Of a DNA stretch of 64,000 nucleotides, positions 60,201 through 64,000 are shown piece after piece (the stretch's first letter is position 1; each line of letters begins with the position of its first letter). The notes beneath the pieces are model-generated. The model was not told the origin of the DNA. It saw only the letters and a program-made list of their open reading frames with translations, and searched no databases. Position numbers and translations under genes: made by a program. This stretch comes from Berghia stephanieae (taxonomy: Eukaryota; Mollusca; Gastropoda; Nudibranchia; Aeolidiidae), in NCBI GenBank assembly GCA_034508935.3, contig CM067445.1, forward strand, positions 20,886,723 to 20,950,722. Reading direction: 5' to 3'.

Positions 60201-63200
60201 AGTCTATTTTTGTGTTGGGTGGGTGTGAATTTTCGGGGGAAATTCAAAGAATGGCTGGTAAGGAGAGAGTTAATATAGGTGCATTCAATTTACTTTTATG
60301 ACAGCTGTAATCGCCTTCTCCTCTCCTCTGTACAGAAGTTTCATTCCCCTCAATGAATCCATAGCTTTGACAAAGCTGATGTAGTCATGATACTGTATAA
60401 AACACTCAAAAGTCAGGTCTTGACCATAGGAAAAGGTTTGAATGTTCGATTTTTTCATGTTGGCACTAATCTGGAAAATAGCATGAGAAAAAGTATTATA
60501 ATCATGTTTAAATAATAAAATATAACATGTTATTTCCTAAAAACCAAATCAATAAAACAGTTAGATCTGAGTAGCAGCAATAATATTGTAACAGGGGCTT
60601 CACTATTTTACATCTATTCAGATTCTAAGTCTTAGCTTCAAGAAAAAAATGGAAAATAAATTATAAAACCAATGTTTAAATAGCAAGAAATATATTTAAG
60701 TTTTAGTCCAACAGTTTTAAAAAGACATTGAAATTTGCTCTCATATTTCTAAAATTTCCTCAAATTCATCTGTGCTCACATGATAAGTGTAAATTAAATT
60801 AATTGGTGCTACAAACAGTATTGTGAGTATTCTAATCTTACGAGTCAATTTGCTTATCAAATGTAAACTCACAATTATTTATAGGAATTTGATATGAAAA
60901 AATAAAAATAGTTGCAAGTTTCATAAAATTATTTACAAATTTTATAACCATTTTCTTCTTATAAGCTGTCACAACCATTCTAAAATGAATGCACTGAATG
61001 TATTTTTCAAAAACTTTTAGGAGGGGTGGTAGTTGAATGTTTATCCTACGTAAGTGGCATGTATGGCTCTCGATTGAATTTGGTAGAAAGATAAAGGGAG
61101 TAAATGTGACTAATAAATAAGGGAACAGCACAAAACAAACGACATTTCGACCTTTGGCCTTTTTCATGTAAATTTCGAGTTTACTTGAAAAAGGCCAAAG
61201 GCCGAAACGTCGTTTGTTTTGTGTTGTTCCCTTAATTATGAGTCACATTTACTCCCTTTATCTTTCTCTTCATTCTGTTGACTCATTTAGGCACCTCTAG
61301 TTCTTGACTTTGGTAGACTATGGGATTGCAAGGAAACCTTAACCTTCACTGTTCAAATAGCCTCTTGTTATGAACAGCATTCAAGGAAATATCTCTATCA
61401 ACTGGGTTACAATCCTTTACACATAACCAAACCATCCAGAGTGTAAAAATTTTAATAACCTTGAGTAGAATTGACAAAGTGGTGAATCCCTGTACTACAA
61501 AAGCACATTTAATTTAGAAGTCAAATATCATTTACTTATTAATAATTTTTACTTTCAACATTATACCAATATCATTCAACCTATTTTCTTTTAAAAGTGA
61601 AATGGAAGAAATTCATACCTCTTTGCGATAAGGATCTAACATTGGTATATCAATGCAACGGACCTCTCCGAATGTCTTAAACACTTTTCGTACAGCATCC
61701 TCAGAGGGCCTGAGATCAGACCCTTCTTTGTCTGAATGATGTTCGGCAAACCAACGAGTAGGAAGGTCTTTTATGTAAACAGTGTCAGGACGTTCTCCAG
61801 CTTTCATTTCATTCATTGATTTTGCATCACGAAAATAAGAGTCCCAATCATGTCGTGAAGGAAAACTGACTTTGGCCTCAGCTGCTCTTACCTGGGGTAG
61901 AGAAATAGAACAATATTAACAGCTTTTTTTTTTTTTGTGTTGAACAAATAAAGTCAATATAACCATTCCCAAAGTCACATGTTATAATTGAAATACACTA
62001 TAAGCACTAGTCTAAATAGTGCAATTTAAAATTACTAAACTTCTAATGAGAGAAGATTGTAGATTCATCTGGCTTGCAATCCTACATGAAAACTAGGATC
62101 ATCTTTTTCAATCAATTTCAACTCAACTTAATTATTATTAGATTCATTATAGGTAATGTACATGATCACTTTATTTTCTGGCAAAAAAATGTCAAAAAAA
62201 GTTTTTTCTTTATTTGTAAAGGCCAAGGCATTAACAATTTGGGCTTTACATGAGATTACAAATCAGATGATTGCTCTCGGTACTTCAATAGTAGTTTATT
62301 ACATAATTATTCAAGTTCACACACAAAAGCTTACTTTGAGGACATCCGTGAATCCACTGAGCTTGATCGTTTTCCCATCAAGTTTTAGAATGATGGTGTG
62401 AATCCTTCCCTTATTCTCTATCTCCCCTTCAAGTCGTATGAACTCCATTGTGCTCTTGAATATCTTCAATGTGATGAAAACTTCTGGTCTCACCATGTGC
62501 TTTAACTGAATTGAAAAAAAAAAGTAAACAAAGATGAATTACAATGTCATCAAAGATTCGATTTTTTGCTTTAATATTTGGAGATATTGCTATGAACAAT
62601 TATCTTTTCTAATAAGGTTTTATTGACGTCTTGAGAGTGGCTTCGCTGCTCAGATAGAGAAAAAGACTGGATGTGTCCATGTAGACTCGTGCAATCTATT
62701 TCCCAAAGACCACTGTTCACTCCAAAACATTCACTTCCAGAACTGTCTCATTCAAAAACCCCAAAATATTTAAATTTAAATAAAAGCACAAAAGGCCAAA
62801 TATTTATATAATTTCAACGAAAACTTTAGGGCGTTAATACTGGTGAAAGATTTTTAAAATCTGGAAAACAGTGTTTCATATCAGTCAAAGTAGGAAGTAC
62901 AAAAAAAAAAAAAACAGAAAAAACAAACAAAAAATCAACCTTCTTATTCTTACTGAAGATCAAACCCCACATCTTGTCAATTTTTGTTGGTTTTCTTTTC
63001 TTGTAGATTTCTGCTTTGTATTGTATAGTATACCACTTTCAAGGTCTTTACAACAAATGTAATCTATATCTCAGTTTGGAAACCACCAATCTTCCTCTTA
63101 TTCTGATGTTTTGGAAAACAAACTCATACTAGGGGACACAAAATCAAAAAATTTTTATGCACAGGAGTGGCAAGCTTGTTTTTCTAAACATTGTATTTTG

Positions 63201-64000
63201 ACTGAGACTAAAGCTTTTTCACTATTTTTTACTTTTTCTGTATCTTGACATGGGTTCCGAACCTTCTAAAACAGGGAACAGTTAAATGAAGATCTTTTTA
63301 GAATGGAAAGAGAGAAAAATTAACACTTTATGAATGCCACAACATTTTTGCCATAAAAGCCTAAAAATTGTATCATTGTGGCTGATATTGCTAAATAACC
63401 GTCACACTACTCTTGAAAATGTGATTTGTGATTAACTTATATTGTACTAGTCATATCAAACTAGTGTCTTTTCCTCTGTCTGCTGAGCGGTAGACACTTA
63501 TAAAAGTAAGTAACTACATAGCAGAGATGACCAGGTGATTTTACATTTGGTAAAGACAGGTAACAATTTTTTATATAACTTGAATAAACTTTCTTACTCA
63601 ACTTACTTCAATGTTTGTCAATCTATACTTTTAAGAGCATGCGACTGAGATGGGTGAAAGGATAAGGTGTTTTGGATAAATATCCTTATCAGGCACAGCT
63701 TCATATGTACATATTTTATATTTAGATGAACCTCAAACCAGGAGCTAAATAAACTTTTCTAACATTCCCAATGGCTTTATAAATAAAAATGAGCAATGAC
63801 AATTGCGTTTTTATAGAATCTCACTGCTTTCCATTAACCCTGCCCAATCAACTATGTTGTACTACTTTCCATTTCAAATGCAGAATTCATCACAAAATGA
63901 TCTACCTTTTCCATGACTTCCCAGTTGGATATGGTTTTACCAGCAGTTTTCAAGTGGGGCAACTGAACACAAATGTTGACTTTGGCGATTGGCTTCAGAA
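48922..64000 (-). CDS. AKAP17A: AKAP17A (SFRS17A/XE7) orthologue, 5'-partial, ten visible exons
   Basis: Family knowledge: AKAP17A is a nuclear-speckle protein that anchors protein kinase A and affects alternative splicing. Exons read from the sequence with GT-AG junctions and consistent phase: 64000-63906, 62505-62335, 61891-61619, 60470-60294, 59232-59084, 57842-57602, 57118-56966, 56654-56572, 55949-55518, 51234-48922. Diagnostic stretches match the vertebrate protein as I recall it: KTISNWEVMEK, STMEFIRLEGEIENK, LDGKTIKLSGFTDVLKVRAAE, GERPDTVYIKDLP, FGEVRCIDIPMLDPYRKE, DFDKTKHLSEKNIRRRRIER. Order: conserved N-terminal region, RRM-like region, long Glu/Lys/Arg coiled coil, acidic Ser/Asp segment, RS/RGG tail. 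About 20 N-terminal residues are missing beyond the edge. About 590 residues precede the last exon, which adds up to roughly 770 more, against about 700 in the human protein as I recall it. The last exon has a frame break at a microsatellite (separate entry). Confidence 0.93.
49417..49430 (-). repeat. Coding TC/GA dinucleotide run at the AKAP17A frame break
   Basis: Seven TC units on the plus strand read as GA repeats in the RS exon. As given, the frame reads EERERETLINEE and stops 26 codons later. The duplicate block about 220 bp downstream reads EERERNFNKRRNGEE. Counting one GA unit fewer would give the same EERERNFNKRRNGEE here, so the break equals one extra dinucleotide. Confidence 0.8.
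52576..53300 (+). pseudogene. Transposon-derived ORF remnant inside an AKAP17A intron
   Basis: The main frame, 52629-53300 (223 codons), ends in MHCIDWFKRYKIGLGFHGEQ followed by GGQLLHSS. I recall this C-terminal motif (ITPKLHILE...GLG.HGEQGG) from many multi-copy uncharacterised proteins of invertebrates, which I take to be transposon-encoded. Upstream, RQAFHGGHFIANHCHKYI suits the same family. A short second frame, 52576-52683, begins MEHSLETHITKLNNLCRLCG and carries a CxxC zinc-knuckle-like motif, so the copy looks frameshifted and 5'-truncated. It lies antisense to the host gene between its last two exons. I could not find terminal repeats. The element class is unassigned. Confidence 0.45.
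54626..54698 (-). mobile_element. SINE family A 3' end fragment
   Basis: ATAACGCAATATCCACTAAA and CAAAGCGCTTTACAAAGGGT only. It lies in the AKAP17A intron, inserted in sense with the gene. Confidence 0.7.
54890..55198 (+). repeat. Dispersed 300-bp repeat R1, copy 2
   Basis: Shares GGATTCAATAGTCTGATTTC, CAGCAACGAGCAGCTTGG, ATAGTTTAGAACCAGTTACT and GAAGTGACATCACGACTGTT with 11.8-12.1 kb. It is in the AKAP17A intron. Confidence 0.8.
55215..55440. mobile_element. Two inverted SINE E pieces
   Basis: An antisense piece (AGGACAATAGAGAATAAAAA, then GGGAGTTGAACTCAGG) is followed by a sense tail (ATTCTCTATTGGCACTTCTC and TGCTCCACTCACTTTTC) like that at 15.4 kb. Confidence 0.6.
57602..57842 (-). CDS. 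AKAP17A: AKAP17A exon with candidate PKA-anchoring helix
   Basis: This exon (phase 2 in, phase 0 out) encodes a highly charged coiled coil ending in ALEERRFLIAQRKLESLRLL followed by TELFERVK. The human protein, as I recall it, has a matching stretch (EERKLLLAQRNLQSIRLIAE). Helix positions alternate charged and aliphatic residues (L, I, L, L, L, L, F, V), which suits an amphipathic helix docking the PKA regulatory-subunit dimer. Assigning this exact stretch as the PKA-binding site is inference. Confidence 0.7.
59393..59490 (-). mobile_element. SINE-type 3' tail with TAA run
   Basis: On the minus strand AGCGCTTTGAG leads to GGTAAGGCGCTATATAAA and then (ATT)n. It is related to the SINE A end but not the same. 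It lies in an AKAP17A intron. Confidence 0.55.
59985..60272. mobile_element. MITE family M7, intact copy
   Basis: Terminal inverted repeats TTAACCCTCTCCTTACCAAC and GGCTGGTAAGGAGAGAGTTA bound about 287 bp. It lies in the AKAP17A intron just downstream (gene sense) of the exon at 60294-60470. Confidence 0.82.
61084..61275. mobile_element. Long palindrome M4 in an AKAP17A intron
   Basis: Arms of about 90 nt: AAAGATAAAGGGAGTAAATG to TTTCGACCTTTGGCCTTTTT, mirrored by GAAAAAGGCCAAAGGCCGAA to ACTCCCTTTATCTTTCTC. Confidence 0.85.
62506..63905 (-). other. AKAP17A intron, unremarkable
   Basis: Spans the donor at 63905 and the acceptor at 62506. No nested gene or repeat match was seen. Confidence 0.6.

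Overview
The window is animal nuclear DNA: AT-rich, low gene density, spliced genes with GT-AG introns, long microsatellites and many tRNA-derived SINEs and palindromic MITE-like repeats. A rhodopsin-like receptor relic resembles the lineage-expanded chemosensory receptors described in gastropod molluscs, so a gastropod is my best guess (moderate confidence, from protein resemblance recalled without a search).

Layout. 1-1.8 kb: a palindromic repeat split by a SINE, plus another SINE. 1.96-3.39 kb (+): an uncharacterised Ser/Asn-rich disordered protein in one coding exon. 3.4-23 kb: repeats and noncoding DNA with no convincing gene. 23.4-30.8 kb (-): three exons of a chemosensory-type GPCR with stops near the TM6/TM7 junction and no start in frame, probably a pseudogene; LINE and SINE pieces lie in its introns. 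31-35 kb: ATT microsatellites, MITE copies, a SINE and a probable Helitron 3' end. 35.84-37.2 kb (+): an intact single-exon F-box protein resembling FBXO39. 37.4-45.3 kb: repeat-dense, with LINE remnants, a GGACCG-rich repeat pair, nested duplications and two blocks of an odd 40-bp minisatellite linked to inverted ends. 45.3-48.9 kb: quiet DNA, probably 3' UTR and flank of the next gene. 48.9-64.0 kb (-): most of an AKAP17A (SFRS17A/XE7) orthologue in ten visible exons. Its start is beyond the right edge.

AKAP17A is a splicing-associated, PKA-anchoring protein. The N-terminal region, RRM-like region, coiled coil and candidate anchoring helix are well conserved. The final exon adds a long RS, RGG and Pro/Met-rich tail, and a TC/GA microsatellite in that exon puts the last 160 or so codons out of frame. 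The genes do not form a pathway. Much of the rest is small non-autonomous elements: at least five SINE-type families and about seven palindromic families, several nested so that their relative ages can be read.
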